From: Sporomusa silvacetica DSM 10669
GTDB taxonomy: Bacteria; Bacillota; Negativicutes; Sporomusales; Sporomusaceae
Length of the DNA: 64,000 bases
Direction: 5' to 3'
NCBI RefSeq assembly: GCF_002257705.1
Contig: NZ_LSLK01000081.1
Coordinates: 93,094-157,093 of the forward strand
The translations under genes were made by a program, and so were the position numbers. Within the stretch, counting starts at the first letter, position 1; every line of letters starts with the position of its first letter. Below are positions 49,238 to 58,988 of the stretch, piece by piece. The notes below the pieces were generated by a model. That model saw only the letters and a program-made list of their open reading frames with translations, was not told the origin of the DNA and did not search any database.

Positions 49238-50428
49238 TTATTCGGCAGCCGGCGGGCGCAAAGGCAAGAGCACTAATATACCCACAATCGGACCAGCAGC
49301 CATCATATACCAAACAGTGTTGAAGCTGCCGCTCATATCAATAACACCACCCAAAATCAATGGCCCGACCATAGGAGCTAGCTGGAAGATAAAGTTAGCA
49401 ATGCCGTTAGCCGTAGCTGCCCATTCCTTGCCTGCATACTCCGAAACCATCAGGCTTAAATGCGGATTGGCGAAATAAGAACAAAAACCATATACAAAAC
49501 CAATGATGTTTAACATCTGCAACGTTGTTTGCGAGCCAAAATATATGGTCAATGGCACGCTTATGGCATAAGCAGCAATTATAATATTCTTACGGTTACC
49601 TATTTTATCAGATATCCAGCCTGATACGATCGGCGCTATTAAGCCACCCAAGCTGTACCAAATCAGTACAATCCCGGCCTCTTTTACCGAAAACCCTAAT
49701 TTCTTGACATAGGCATTAGCCCAGGTAGCTAAACCAAGCTCCATCCACATCAGACAGAAACCGGCAATGGCAATCAGCACGATATTACGGTTATTAAAAA
49801 ATACCTTGAATCCACCAAAAAATGATTTTTCTCCTTTAGGTTCATCTGAAGTCTTAACCAGAAAGTAAATCAATACCCCGAGTATTGCCGTAGCAATGCC
49901 TATTCCCTGGAACGCCCCCTGCCAGTTGAAGGCATTATTAAGCGCAGGCACAACATAATTTGCCAGCAATAATCCACCAGATGGTGCTGCCAGCAGCAAG
50001 CCAAAGGCCGTTCCTCGTTCCTTGGCTGGAAACCATTCCATCAACGCCCTGGCACAGCAGGACATGATGGCCCCTGCTCCTAAACCTGTCACAACCCGCA
50101 AAGTGAAGCCAATATCAAACGACGTTATTGACCCCATTGCCCACGTAGATATTCCCTCAATCACTAAGCTTACCCCTAAAATAGTACGGACACCAAAGCG
50201 GTCAGCTAACATGCCTGCTGGTACTTGAGTGATAACATAGCCCATATAAAATGCCGTCATATAAGCGCCTGCTTGCGACATGTTCATTTGCAGCACCGGC
50301 ACAACTACCGGGATTAACGGCGGCCAGGCAAAACGCGCCAGAAATGTCAGCACAAAACTGGCAAACATTAGAGCCATTATTACCCAACGATACTGGCTAT
50401 ATTCTTCTTTCTGAACTTGGTTAACCAT
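49238..50428 (-). CDS. MFS transporter, organic-anion/aromatic-acid type
   Basis: The 396-residue, 12-helix major facilitator has the A motif VPAGMLADRFGVRT between helices 2 and 3 and SGWISDKIGNRK in the second half. It is closest by eye to anion:cation symporter-like MFS proteins used for carboxylates and aromatic acids. It is a paralogue of 52084 (shared FLTFLARFAWPPLIPVVVPV against FLFTFITRFTWPPLISVVVP). It sits on the same strand as the porin and second transporter, suggesting uptake across both membranes. The start follows AAAGGAGGAAA. Confidence 0.9.
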   Translation of the reverse strand: MVNQVQKEEYSQYRWVIMALMFASFVLTFLARFAWPPLIPVVVPVLQMNMSQAGAYMTAFYMGYVITQVPAGMLADRFGVRTILGVSLVIEGISTWAMGSITSFDIGFTLRVVTGLGAGAIMSCCARALMEWFPAKERGTAFGLLLAAPSGGLLLANYVVPALNNAFNWQGAFQGIGIATAILGVLIYFLVKTSDEPKGEKSFFGGFKVFFNNRNIVLIAIAGFCLMWMELGLATWANAYVKKLGFSVKEAGIVLIWYSLGGLIAPIVSGWISDKIGNRKNIIIAAYAISVPLTIYFGSQTTLQMLNIIGFVYGFCSYFANPHLSLMVSEYAGKEWAATANGIANFIFQLAPMVGPLILGGVIDMSGSFNTVWYMMAAGPIVGILVLLPLRPPAAE

Positions 50429-50444
50429 ACAATTTCCTCCTTTA

Positions 50445-50463
50445 ATACGTAAATGTTCTTATT
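50445..50463 (-). promoter_or_regulatory. Candidate operator shared with the porin gene (copy 1)
   Basis: ATACGTAAATGTTCTTATT (plus-strand reading) lies just upstream of the MFS ribosome site. A near copy, with perfect dyad AACGT-AA-ACGTT, is at 52030. It is a candidate site for the GntR regulator. Confidence 0.45.
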
Positions 50464-50495
50464 GGAATTTAGCCAAATGGTTATATTAGATATTA

Positions 50496-51950
50496 TTAAT
50501 AAAAGAATTCAAGCTTTGTCATGTAAGTTTTGCCAAGATCATCTGATGCCAAACCAGTTAGGTTTTTATTTTTTATTTTTAGATCTTGTCCTTCAATAGT
50601 CCAAACTACGTTCTTACTTATCGTGCTTTGGAAAGCTACGAAGAGGCCTTTAATATTTTCGGTACCTTTCGAGAATGTTGAGTAGGGATCTGTAGCATAG
50701 CTGACTGCCTGAACGTCAAATCCGCCAACACCAGACGGAACTGCCCCGGCGTCAAGGCTGCGATAGGAAACTGACCAGCCAAAATCGCCCTTTTTCTTAT
50801 AGTCTACAAGATATTTCCCACTAAAAAAGACATGAGGTTGCTTAGTCGCACTGGTGAGCTCAACAACCCAGCCTTTAGGAGACGTCGGAAGGCTTTGTGC
50901 TCCTTTAAGGCTAGTCGAAATATATTCACCGATGAGTAGATAGTCTCCCAATTTGGCATCTACGCCCGCTACCCAGCCGTTAGATTGCGTAAAAGATCCA
51001 ATATTGGTATTCAGGGTGCCTTTTCCTGTTGTTGTGCTGGTACCAGGAACATCGGACCAGTAGTAGCCGGCTTTCCAGCCCAAATTATCGCTGGCTTTAC
51101 CTGAAAACTGAGCGGTAGTAAGTGTGTTCGCATCGCCACTGTCTCCAGTGCCAGTACCTTGGTTAGTGTTAGTCTTAATGTCATTTACTGAGCCGGTGAA
51201 TAACACTGTACCCAAATTTTTATCAATGCGAACGCCGTCAACTCCTATTGCTTTACTAAAAAGGCCATAAGAAAAGTCATCATACGGGAAGCGGCCAATA
51301 CGAACTTTATCAAGACCAAGAACATTCTTTGCAGTTATAGCAAACATGTCAAAAGCAGCAGTACTTCCATCAGTAGTATTATAATTACCCGCTTTACCTT
51401 GTGCTTGAACCCGTGCTATCCAGGAAACATCTTCATTAATAGTTCCCTGAAATTTGATGCGTTGACGGTAATCAAACCGGTCTGAGCCATGCAGCTTGGT
51501 TCCGCCGGCCTTGGGATTATTGCCCAGATAACGTAACCGTGTCTCACCACTTACCCAGGTATTAGTCTTAGCTTCTACTTTAGCTACCCTAGCACCCAAG
51601 CGGTTGAGTTCACCAGCAAATTCGGCAGACAATTTGTCAATCAGTTGCTTATTGGTTTCATCGGCTGCCTCAAACTTGTCCATTGCTTTGGCAACAATAA
51701 AGGCAAATTCGTACCGGCTCATGGTTTTGTCCCCTTTAAATGACTTATCGCCATATCCGTCAATAAGGCCCTCCTTGGCTAACTTGTTTACAGCATCATA
51801 GGCCCAGTTTCCAGCCGGTACATCACTAAATGAGGAAGAAGCCGCCGCATAGACCTGATTGTCACATATTGGTAGACCCGCCATGGTAACTGACATTAGC
51901 GCTAAAGGAATAATTGCCATCCACTTCTTAATTTTCCGAATTTTCTTCAT
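50496..51950 (-). CDS. SLH-domain outer-membrane porin (OmpM-like)
   Basis: The 484-residue protein has a long signal peptide (cleavage near VYAAA). An SLH domain (about residues 38-95, FSDVPAGNWAYDAVNKLAKE, GLIDGYGDKSFKGDKTMSRY) and a short coiled region (about 98-130) precede a beta-barrel of alternating strands ending LEFFY, a typical outer-membrane C-terminus with aromatic last residue. In Negativicutes the SLH domain ties this porin class to the cell wall. It supplies outer-membrane passage for the substrate of the flanking MFS transporters. The start follows TGAGGGGAGA. Confidence 0.95.
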   Translation of the reverse strand: MKKIRKIKKWMAIIPLALMSVTMAGLPICDNQVYAAASSSFSDVPAGNWAYDAVNKLAKEGLIDGYGDKSFKGDKTMSRYEFAFIVAKAMDKFEAADETNKQLIDKLSAEFAGELNRLGARVAKVEAKTNTWVSGETRLRYLGNNPKAGGTKLHGSDRFDYRQRIKFQGTINEDVSWIARVQAQGKAGNYNTTDGSTAAFDMFAITAKNVLGLDKVRIGRFPYDDFSYGLFSKAIGVDGVRIDKNLGTVLFTGSVNDIKTNTNQGTGTGDSGDANTLTTAQFSGKASDNLGWKAGYYWSDVPGTSTTTGKGTLNTNIGSFTQSNGWVAGVDAKLGDYLLIGEYISTSLKGAQSLPTSPKGWVVELTSATKQPHVFFSGKYLVDYKKKGDFGWSVSYRSLDAGAVPSGVGGFDVQAVSYATDPYSTFSKGTENIKGLFVAFQSTISKNVVWTIEGQDLKIKNKNLTGLASDDLGKTYMTKLEFFY

Positions 51951-52029
51951 GTAATATCTCCCCTCATAATAAGTATTGCAACTAATTAACTTCTATTATT
52001 CGTAAGAATGTGCTTAACTTGATACCTTG

Positions 52030-52047
52030 AAACGTAAACGTTCTTAT
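52030..52047 (-). promoter_or_regulatory. Candidate operator shared with the MFS gene (copy 2)
   Basis: AACGTAAACGTTCTTATT (plus-strand reading) contains a perfect dyad AACGT/ACGTT and lies about 80 bases before the porin start. Confidence 0.45.
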
Positions 52048-52083
52048 TTCAGCATAGATTGTAAGCAACTTCCTTGCAGCACC

Positions 52084-53304
52084 TTAGTATTTGCATCCCA
52101 TACCCAACTGAATCACTGATTTTTCACGTACGCCTAAAATAAAAAGTATAGACACTACCGGGCCCATTGCTAGAATCCACCATACATAATCAAATATACC
52201 TGTTGAGTCTATAACTAACCCTATAAACCAGGGACTTAGTAAAGATGCCAATTGAAATAAGAAATTCGATACTCCATTTGCGGTCGCGGCCCATTTCATT
52301 CCGGCAAACTGGGATATCATTATTGTCAGTTGCGGGTTAACAATGTATGACATAAATCCAGCTGCCAAGCCGACAATACATAACATGCTAAATGAAGTCT
52401 GCTGCCCAAATAGTATTGTGGTTGGTATAACAGCAACTAGAGCTGCAAGCACCAGTGGTTTTCGACAGTCCAACCGATCAGACATTATTCCTGAAACAAG
52501 CGGGGCGACTACCCCACCGAGACCGTACCAAGCCATTACCTGACCAGCCTGACTAATTGAAAAACCCAAACTCTTGATATAGGCATTCGCCCATGTAGCT
52601 GTTCCTAATTGCAGCCACATTAGAAAAAATCCGGTTGCAGCAGTTAGCATCAAGTCACGGTTTCCGAAAATTAACCTCAGTCCTTCGCTTACATCTCCGA
52701 TTTTCTCATTATAAGTACAATTAGATTTCATGAGTAGTAGTATCAATACGCCTGCCGTAAATGTCAACGAACCAACGGCGAGAAAGGCCCCGTGCCACCC
52801 TAATGACTGATTTAGATGCGGAACTAAAACATTCGTAATTAAAATCCCACCAGATGGAGCCGCCATGAGCAACCCAAAAGCCAATCCCTGTTCTTTAGGA
52901 GGAAACCACTCTACTAAGGCTCGTGAACAGGATGCAAAAACCGCTCCGGCGCCGAACCCGGCTAATATGCGCAGATTAAAACCTAGTTCGTAACTATCTA
53001 TCAGCGACAACGTCATCGTAGCAGTTCCCTCAATAAGCAAGCTTAGCGATAGTATGACTCGTGCACCATAGCGATCAGCCAAAACCCCTGCGGGAATCTG
53101 TGTAATGAGATAACCGAGATAAAAAGCGCTCATGAAAGCTCCAGCTTGCCCCATCGTCATACCTAGTGCTGGTACGACCACCGATATTAGTGGCGGCCAC
53201 GTGAAGCGGGTAATAAAAGTAAACAGAAAACATAAAGCACAGAGCATCAAAATAACCCACCGGTATCTTAAAGGAGCCTCATTATTTTCCACTCGCTTCA
53301 CCAA
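52084..53304 (-). CDS. MFS transporter, second copy
   Basis: The 406-residue major facilitator is a paralogue of 49238 along its whole length (YLGYLITQIPAGVLADRYGA; SGIMSDRLDCRKP; QFAGMKWAATANGVSNFLFQ). The two flank the porin and may have different substrates or conditions of use. The start is uncertain (TTG 53304 or GTG 53301), with only a weak AGAAAG upstream. Confidence 0.88.
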   Translation of the reverse strand: MVKRVENNEAPLRYRWVILMLCALCFLFTFITRFTWPPLISVVVPALGMTMGQAGAFMSAFYLGYLITQIPAGVLADRYGARVILSLSLLIEGTATMTLSLIDSYELGFNLRILAGFGAGAVFASCSRALVEWFPPKEQGLAFGLLMAAPSGGILITNVLVPHLNQSLGWHGAFLAVGSLTFTAGVLILLLMKSNCTYNEKIGDVSEGLRLIFGNRDLMLTAATGFFLMWLQLGTATWANAYIKSLGFSISQAGQVMAWYGLGGVVAPLVSGIMSDRLDCRKPLVLAALVAVIPTTILFGQQTSFSMLCIVGLAAGFMSYIVNPQLTIMISQFAGMKWAATANGVSNFLFQLASLLSPWFIGLVIDSTGIFDYVWWILAMGPVVSILFILGVREKSVIQLGMGCKY

Positions 53305-53405
53305 ACTTTCTAGTGGTTGTAGCCTAGACAGACAAGTTATCTAATCCCGAACTCCGAAGAGCAATAGGGCACTCACCTATCGTAGTATATAGCTGGTATT
53401 ATTAC

Positions 53406-53435
53406 TTAGAGGGCTGAGCTAAAGGTCAGCCCTCT
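53406..53435 (-). terminator. Hairpin downstream of the UroD-type gene
   Basis: The stem AGAGGGCTGA / TCAGCCCTCT has a ten-base loop. The trailing sequence is AT-rich but with few T in a row. Confidence 0.6.
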
Positions 53436-53498
53436 AGCATTTAGTAGAATCTAAGTGCCATTTATCTATGATAAAACCAAGTTAAACCTAGCCTTACA

Positions 53499-54863
53499 TT
53501 AAAATGCCCAACTCCATAACCAATTGAAGGCCATGCCCTCGATAGTTTCCCAGGGTTTGCGAATAAGTGCTTCGTCACCAGTTACGCCGCCCAAATCAGC
53601 TTTCTTAACCTCCCAGGGAGTAAGAACCTGCTGCTGACCTAATCCGGGTATTTCGCTGCTGACTGGTAATGGTGGCAGTGGTCTGGGCTTGATATTCTTG
53701 TCATACCAGCCATATTTCATGACAGCATCAACCATGGCCCGTACGTTCTCAGGTTTGGAATTTACCGGGAGATAGCATCCTCCACCCATCATATAGCCGC
53801 CACCTACACCAAGCTTTTCACATAACATCTTAACTCGGGCATCAATCTCCTCTGGAGTACCAAGAATAAACATCTGGCTGGGAATGCCGCCAGCGATACA
53901 CATATGATGGCCAATATCTTCTTTTGCCTTAAAAATATCGCCCTGATCATCAATATCACAAACTACCGAACCTTTTGGCAGTTCTAACATATGATGCCAA
54001 TGTTTACCCCAATCCCCCTCCATATACAGCCTAATTTTATGCCCGGCGGCAATAATCATTTCCATTGTTTTCTTAAAAGAAGGCCAATAGAAGGTATCAA
54101 ACTGTTTTGGTGACATAAACGTCGGCTTATGGGTAGGTACAAATATTGGATACCGGCGCAGCGGATCAGCAGTCGCCAACGCATGTCGGGCCATAATAGG
54201 TGCCAATATATCGCATGCCTCCAGAACTTTGTCTGGCTGGCGGCGGATATCGCGAAGAATTCCGGTTAGACCGCGCAAAACGTCACCAAGCAGGTCAAAG
54301 GGTGCGAGAAAAGCTCCGGTCATGGGTTGAGGCATACCGCACTGGTTTTGTAATTGTATCGATCTATTGCGCATAATCTCAGCATACATGCCCTGTGCCA
54401 TACCGGCTTTGAGGAAGGCAAAATGGGAACGAGTTGAACCTTTATCCGTTTCGCTGAATACTCTTGGCAAAAATTTTTCCATCATAAATTGCCCTGAATT
54501 AGCAATTAAGGCGTCATATTCATCAGCTAGCATATACTCAGCTTCGGAAAATTGGATAGCAACATGCGGAGCTAGATCGCGTCCGGGAAATTTATAAGTT
54601 TTAACACCAAGAACATCATAAATCGGAGCCCAAAAGCGGTTATTTCGCAAGACATCAAACTCGGGATAATCACGAATGAAATCCATCTCACTCTGAAGCC
54701 ATTTTTGCGGATCATAAATGACTTCTTGATTGCTGGCAGTGTAAGATTCAGCGAAGTTATTACTGCCAATGGCAATTGGAATTCGGTCTACCGCCTCCAA
54801 CGCTATAGCAGCCTGATATCTACCAAGCCGTTGTTCATAAATTTCTTTCATGTCTTCAGACAC
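53499..54863 (-). CDS. UroD-type methyltransferase (corrinoid-dependent demethylase candidate)
   Basis: The 454-residue protein of the uroporphyrinogen-decarboxylase superfamily (MtaA/CmuA-like) is much longer than HemE. PMTGAFLAPFDLLGDVLRGL, LYMEGDWGKHWHHM and CIAGGIPSQMFILGTPEEID correspond to the barrel; the late GGGYMMGGGCYLPVNSKPEN region holds a Cys that could be a zinc ligand. Proteins of this kind move methyl groups between O- or N-methyl substrates and corrinoid proteins. The corrinoid protein at 47713 supports that role. The start may be GTG 54863 or ATG 54851. Confidence 0.85.
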   Translation of the reverse strand: MSEDMKEIYEQRLGRYQAAIALEAVDRIPIAIGSNNFAESYTASNQEVIYDPQKWLQSEMDFIRDYPEFDVLRNNRFWAPIYDVLGVKTYKFPGRDLAPHVAIQFSEAEYMLADEYDALIANSGQFMMEKFLPRVFSETDKGSTRSHFAFLKAGMAQGMYAEIMRNRSIQLQNQCGMPQPMTGAFLAPFDLLGDVLRGLTGILRDIRRQPDKVLEACDILAPIMARHALATADPLRRYPIFVPTHKPTFMSPKQFDTFYWPSFKKTMEMIIAAGHKIRLYMEGDWGKHWHHMLELPKGSVVCDIDDQGDIFKAKEDIGHHMCIAGGIPSQMFILGTPEEIDARVKMLCEKLGVGGGYMMGGGCYLPVNSKPENVRAMVDAVMKYGWYDKNIKPRPLPPLPVSSEIPGLGQQQVLTPWEVKKADLGGVTGDEALIRKPWETIEGMAFNWLWSWAF

Positions 54864-55283
54864 TTGACATCACTCTCTTCCTTTATAATTTCTTAAGCAC
54901 CTGCGGCACTTCTAACGAATTGCCGTCATTATACTTAAGGGTTACCAGCCATCATTGTTTTTAAACTTGCCCCCAGTATCAAGCGTACTCTAAACCAGAG
55001 TGAACACAAAACACAAAAACATTAACCCTCCTCATACTTATTCACTACATCAAATTTCCAATTAAAATTCACCCCCCATTCCTCTCCATGATAATTTAAT
55101 CATGTCGCATCAGTTTTTGAGTAGTCGCCTACATGTTTACACAAGTATACTTCTAGGCTTACTACAAAATTCCTGCTATATATTAGCTGTTTTTTTAAAA
55201 AATTTTTAATATTTTAAATAATCTTTAGCAATCGCTAATGGTGCTAAACCGACTTGTGATGACATTGGTATAATTATAAAAGT
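54864..55283. other. Intergenic, no gene recognised
   Basis: About 420 AT-rich bases before the SDR terminator. No frame with a ribosome-binding site and no repeat were found. The promoter of the UroD-type gene must lie in its right part but is not obvious. Confidence 0.45.
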
Positions 55284-55323
55284 GGGGCAGTGGATAACTT
55301 ATCTCTAAGTTTTCCACTGCCCC
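55284..55323 (-). terminator. Terminator of the SDR-acyl-CoA synthetase unit
   Basis: The stem GGGGCAGTGGA / TCCACTGCCCC is followed on the minus strand by ACTTTTATAATT. Confidence 0.8.
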
Positions 55324-55439
55324 GGGTACTAGTTTTATTCAAACTATCGTTTCCATATTTTAGCTTCCTCTTAAATAATGCATATCTTGCAACAGTTCCC
55401 ATTCGCTCGAAATGGGGGATTTATGCTGTACCGTCACCT

Positions 55440-56255
55440 TTATTCAATATAAACTTTATTGTTGGTACCCCCGTTTACTTCCAACACATGTCCTGTTACA
55501 TAATCAGACATGTCAGTCGTTAAAAATTCGATGCCATATGCGCAATCTTCCGGAGTACCAAACCGTTGCAATGAAATATTGCGGAGAAATTTCTCCTCAC
55601 CGGCTGCTTTAAAACCGGTTTTCAGTCTGGCGGTGCTGATAAATCCTGGTGCAATGCAATTTGCATTGATACCATAAGGACCAAGTTCATTGGCAAGTAA
55701 CTTCGTATAATGGATAATCGCGGCCTTGGATAAGCCATAATGTGCGTAAGTTCCATCAAAATTTGCCATTTGCCCCCCAATAGAAGCAACAGTTACAATT
55801 TTCCCTGTCCGGTTTTTTTTCATCATCGGTGCTACAGCTGTAACGGTATATACTGTGCCGTGCAGATTTCTTGCCACAACTTTTTGATAAATATCCAAAT
55901 CCATTTGTGAAGCCTTACCTTCAGTCAAAGGTCCCATGCCACCACCAGCATTGCAAATTAGGATTGAAACGTCACCAAGTTCATCACTGATTTTTTTCAC
56001 AGCAGCAAATACCTGTTCCTGATTGGAGATATCTGCTTCAGCACCTACTGCCTTTACACCTAATGCCTGCAGTTCTTCAACTACAGTCTCTGCCGTCAAT
56101 TGGTCGGCTTCTGCCTGAAACTCTTGAAAAGAGCGCAGATTAATATCAATAGCGCCAACATTTGCTCCGAGTTTTGCCAAATGTAGTGCATATACTCTGC
56201 CCAATCCGCGGGCAGCCCCTGTGACAATAGCTGTTTTTCCAGTTAGTTTACCCAA
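55440..56255 (-). CDS. Short-chain dehydrogenase/reductase
   Basis: The 271-residue classical SDR starts at TTG 56255 (GAGGTG seven bases upstream). TGAARGLG (residues 12-19) is the cofactor loop, CNAGGGMG follows, the catalytic serine lies in TVASIGGQ and YGLSK holds the catalytic Tyr and Lys. NANCIAPGFISTARL and the C-terminal EVNGGTNN are typical of 3-hydroxyacyl or alcohol dehydrogenases of the FabG-like group. It follows the acyl-CoA synthetase on the same strand, so it may act on a CoA ester or a hydroxylated acid. Confidence 0.92.
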   Translation of the reverse strand: MGKLTGKTAIVTGAARGLGRVYALHLAKLGANVGAIDINLRSFQEFQAEADQLTAETVVEELQALGVKAVGAEADISNQEQVFAAVKKISDELGDVSILICNAGGGMGPLTEGKASQMDLDIYQKVVARNLHGTVYTVTAVAPMMKKNRTGKIVTVASIGGQMANFDGTYAHYGLSKAAIIHYTKLLANELGPYGINANCIAPGFISTARLKTGFKAAGEEKFLRNISLQRFGTPEDCAYGIEFLTTDMSDYVTGHVLEVNGGTNNKVYIE

Positions 56256-56434
56256 TGCCCTTCACCTCATTTTAGTAATGACTTACTTAGATAAGACTCC
56301 TTCTAATTGATTACGCTTAACCATAAGCGATTGAAACCGTTAAACAAATAAAACCACCAACTATCCAAGAAGGAAAATGTGTTTATAAACATGATTAACA
56401 AAAGCGGCAATGCAGTTTTCGAATAGGACTGCAT

Positions 56435-58042
56435 TTAGTTATTCTGTTGATTAGCCTTTCTCAACTCAAATTTCTGAATCTTACCACTTGGCGTTCGAGG
56501 AAGTCGATCTACAAACTCATAAAATTCAGGAACCCTATATTTAGCCATACGCTCCAATAACCATTGCCTGGTGGCCTCAGCAGTCATAGAATTCTTTTGC
56601 TTGGGAACAATATAGGCTTTGATCCGTTGGCCTAAGCACTTATCTGGAACTCCAATGACTGCTACTTCTGCAACCATCGGATGCTCTTCCAGTACAATTT
56701 CTATATAACGTGAATAGACTTTCTCACCCCCGCGCACAATCACATCCCTTTTGCGTTCAACTATATATAGATAACCTTCATCATCGAAATGTCCTATGTC
56801 ACCGGTATGCAGAAAACCATCCCTTACGATCTCCGCAAATTGCTCAGGTTTATTTAAATAGCCCATCATAACACAGTCACCTTTGATGCAAACTTCACCA
56901 TCTACATTGTTAGGCAGTATGTTGCCTTCACTATCCATGATCTCAATTTGCTCTTCTGAATGAGTCATCCCGCATGAACCTTCTTTAAAACGCCCTAAAG
57001 CTGGCTCAGTAGTATTTCCTCCACAGCCCTCAGTGAGACCATATCCAACTAAAATATCTATATTGAACTTTTCCTTAAAACCCCGTCGCGTGGCCGATGA
57101 GATAGCAGCTCCACCAGTAAATGCATAACGTATTTTTACCTTGAGCATATCGATATTTATAGGGTCAACCTTATTTAAGATATATTCAAACATGGTAGGT
57201 ACGCCCATAATAATGGTAATGCCATATTGCATAACTGCTGACCAAAAATCATAGGTAGAATACTTGGTACGAATGCACAAAGCTTGCCCAGCATAGCTTA
57301 CGGGGTAAGTAAATACGCAAAGTGGATTGGCATGAAACATGGGCAACATAATCATCATTATGTCATTGCTTTTTATGTATCCCTGACGATTAAAATTCCG
57401 GCATTGTGACAGCTGAGACCTGTTGGAAAGTAAGACTCCTTTGGGTTCTCCAGTAGTCCCTGATGAGTATAATAGCATAAAAGGATCATCTAAACTTTGC
57501 TTGACTAGACATTCATCAATCGGATACTTATCCAGAATATCTGTCATATTCTTTTGAGCTATTATTGATTCGTGCTTTACTTTGGTTACAACTTCAACCA
57601 CATAGGGCTTGGAATCCGTTTTTTCAAATCCCTTAGTAAATTCGTCCATGTAATCGCTTCCAACAAAAATTACCTTGGGTTTGGAATCATTCAGTACATA
57701 CGCAATTTCCGGAGCCTTTAAGCAATAGTTCATGGCTATAGCAATCGCTCCTAGTTTTTGGGCGCCCCACATGGCATAATAAATTTCGGGAGCATTAAGG
57801 ATCATTACCGCTACAATGTCGCCCTTTTTGATACCTTTTTCCTTGAGGAAATTGGCTACCTGGTTAGCCCGATCATTGGTGTCTTTATAGGTTAATATCT
57901 GGTCATAGTAATACACATGTGGCACATCCGGGGTTTCATTTGATCGTATAGTCAGCATTTGCGCAATACTCTCAAATTCCAAGCGTCTTCCTTTTAAATG
58001 AGACTGTTCTTCAAGTTGAATAATTGGCATTTGGGGTCTCAT
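56435..58042 (-). CDS. Acyl-CoA synthetase (AMP-binding)
   Basis: The protein, about 535 residues, starts at ATG 58042 (GGAGGAG nine bases upstream; the longer frame lacks a site). Adenylation motifs are LLYSSGTTGEPKGVLLSN (P loop), YGLTEGCGGN, TGDIGHFDDEGYLYIVERKR and the C-terminal LPRTPSGKIQKFELRK with the catalytic lysine. It activates a carboxylic acid, medium-chain or aromatic, to its CoA thioester in the cytoplasm. It follows the TetR gene on the same strand and is probably controlled by it. Confidence 0.94.
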   Translation of the reverse strand: MRPQMPIIQLEEQSHLKGRRLEFESIAQMLTIRSNETPDVPHVYYYDQILTYKDTNDRANQVANFLKEKGIKKGDIVAVMILNAPEIYYAMWGAQKLGAIAIAMNYCLKAPEIAYVLNDSKPKVIFVGSDYMDEFTKGFEKTDSKPYVVEVVTKVKHESIIAQKNMTDILDKYPIDECLVKQSLDDPFMLLYSSGTTGEPKGVLLSNRSQLSQCRNFNRQGYIKSNDIMMIMLPMFHANPLCVFTYPVSYAGQALCIRTKYSTYDFWSAVMQYGITIIMGVPTMFEYILNKVDPINIDMLKVKIRYAFTGGAAISSATRRGFKEKFNIDILVGYGLTEGCGGNTTEPALGRFKEGSCGMTHSEEQIEIMDSEGNILPNNVDGEVCIKGDCVMMGYLNKPEQFAEIVRDGFLHTGDIGHFDDEGYLYIVERKRDVIVRGGEKVYSRYIEIVLEEHPMVAEVAVIGVPDKCLGQRIKAYIVPKQKNSMTAEATRQWLLERMAKYRVPEFYEFVDRLPRTPSGKIQKFELRKANQQNN

Positions 58043-58149
58043 TAGTAAATTCTCCTCCAGTGGTTTAAATATTGACTGCAAAGGCTGTCTTTTAAATCTA
58101 CTGCTTATTTATCAGTCTTTCTTTACACTTTATATATCTATTGCCATTG

Positions 58150-58170
58150 GATTGAACGCTCGCTCTAAAT
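58150..58170 (-). promoter_or_regulatory. Possible TetR-type half-site upstream of the acyl-CoA synthetase
   Basis: GAACGCTCGCTC (58154-58165) resembles the GAnCG-nn-CGnTC pattern bound by several TetR regulators of acyl-CoA metabolism. It lies about 110 bases before the start. The symmetry is imperfect. Confidence 0.3.
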
Positions 58171-58293
58171 TAGCTAATAGAAACCATGCCAACTCTGTTT
58201 ATTCTGTATTAAAAATATCACATGTCTAAATCTTTGTCAATATAATTTTGAATATTTACGATTTTCCATTTCTTTATCCCACTACGCTAAATC

Positions 58294-58339
58294 ACATTAA
58301 GAAAGAGGCTCCTGTATATAGGCTCCTCTTTCTTAATGC
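58294..58339 (-). terminator. Terminator of the tetR gene
   Basis: The stem ATTAAGAAAGAG / CTCTTTCTTAAT has a partly paired loop and starts 20 bases past the TetR stop. Confidence 0.75.
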
Positions 58340-58358
58340 AAATATTATTATCTTAAAA

Positions 58359-58988
58359 TTAAGACAGTTCCTCTAAACAGACATTATTCTTACTTTTTTC
58401 ATACTCTTGTAGCACAGATTTTCCTAAACCATTAAAAATAAAATCAAATAAACAACAATTCACATCATCTGTAGATTTTTCTTTTACGGTCCAGCCCTTC
58501 AAAGGCAAAAATGCTACTACATACGCTAATATACTGGCTAGCACCTCTAAATCACCATTGATTGGTATTTCCTTATTTAGGTCTACTAACAATTGATGAT
58601 AATTATCAATTGTATCTTCTTGCTCCATCTTTAAAACATCTTTTAAATATTCTTTTTTTAAATATTTTGTCTCTGTCGAAATTAATTGTATTATTTTTTT
58701 ATTCTCACTGACAAAAACCATATTAGCTACTAGATACTTGATAAGTCTCTCCATTGGCGTAGCATACTGTTCAATATTTTGAGCTTTAACAAAATCAGAC
58801 CTAAGCTGGTGAAAGTATTGGTGCACCAAATACAATACGTCATCTTTAGAAGAAATATAGTGATAGAGCTGTCCCATAGACATGTTACATGACTCTGCGA
58901 TCTCACGGATAGAAGTCGGATGAAATCCTTGTGCGTAAAAGAGCTTTAACGCACCATCTACAATTTGTATGTGTTTACTCTTTATCAA
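58359..58988 (-). CDS. TetR family regulator
   Basis: The protein, about 209 residues, has the N-terminal helix-turn-helix (about residues 5-50, GALKLFYAQGFHPTSIREIA, MSMGQLYHYISSKDDVLYLV) and an all-helical ligand domain. The start is unclear: TTG 58988 has no good ribosome site. A strong GGAGG about 70 bases upstream precedes ATG AAT CTA AGC TAA in another frame next to an A7 run, so a frameshift near the start is possible. It is upstream of and codirectional with the acyl-CoA synthetase and has a dyad at its own promoter (59115-59131). Confidence 0.88.
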   Translation of the reverse strand: MIKSKHIQIVDGALKLFYAQGFHPTSIREIAESCNMSMGQLYHYISSKDDVLYLVHQYFHQLRSDFVKAQNIEQYATPMERLIKYLVANMVFVSENKKIIQLISTETKYLKKEYLKDVLKMEQEDTIDNYHQLLVDLNKEIPINGDLEVLASILAYVVAFLPLKGWTVKEKSTDDVNCCLFDFIFNGLGKSVLQEYEKSKNNVCLEELS

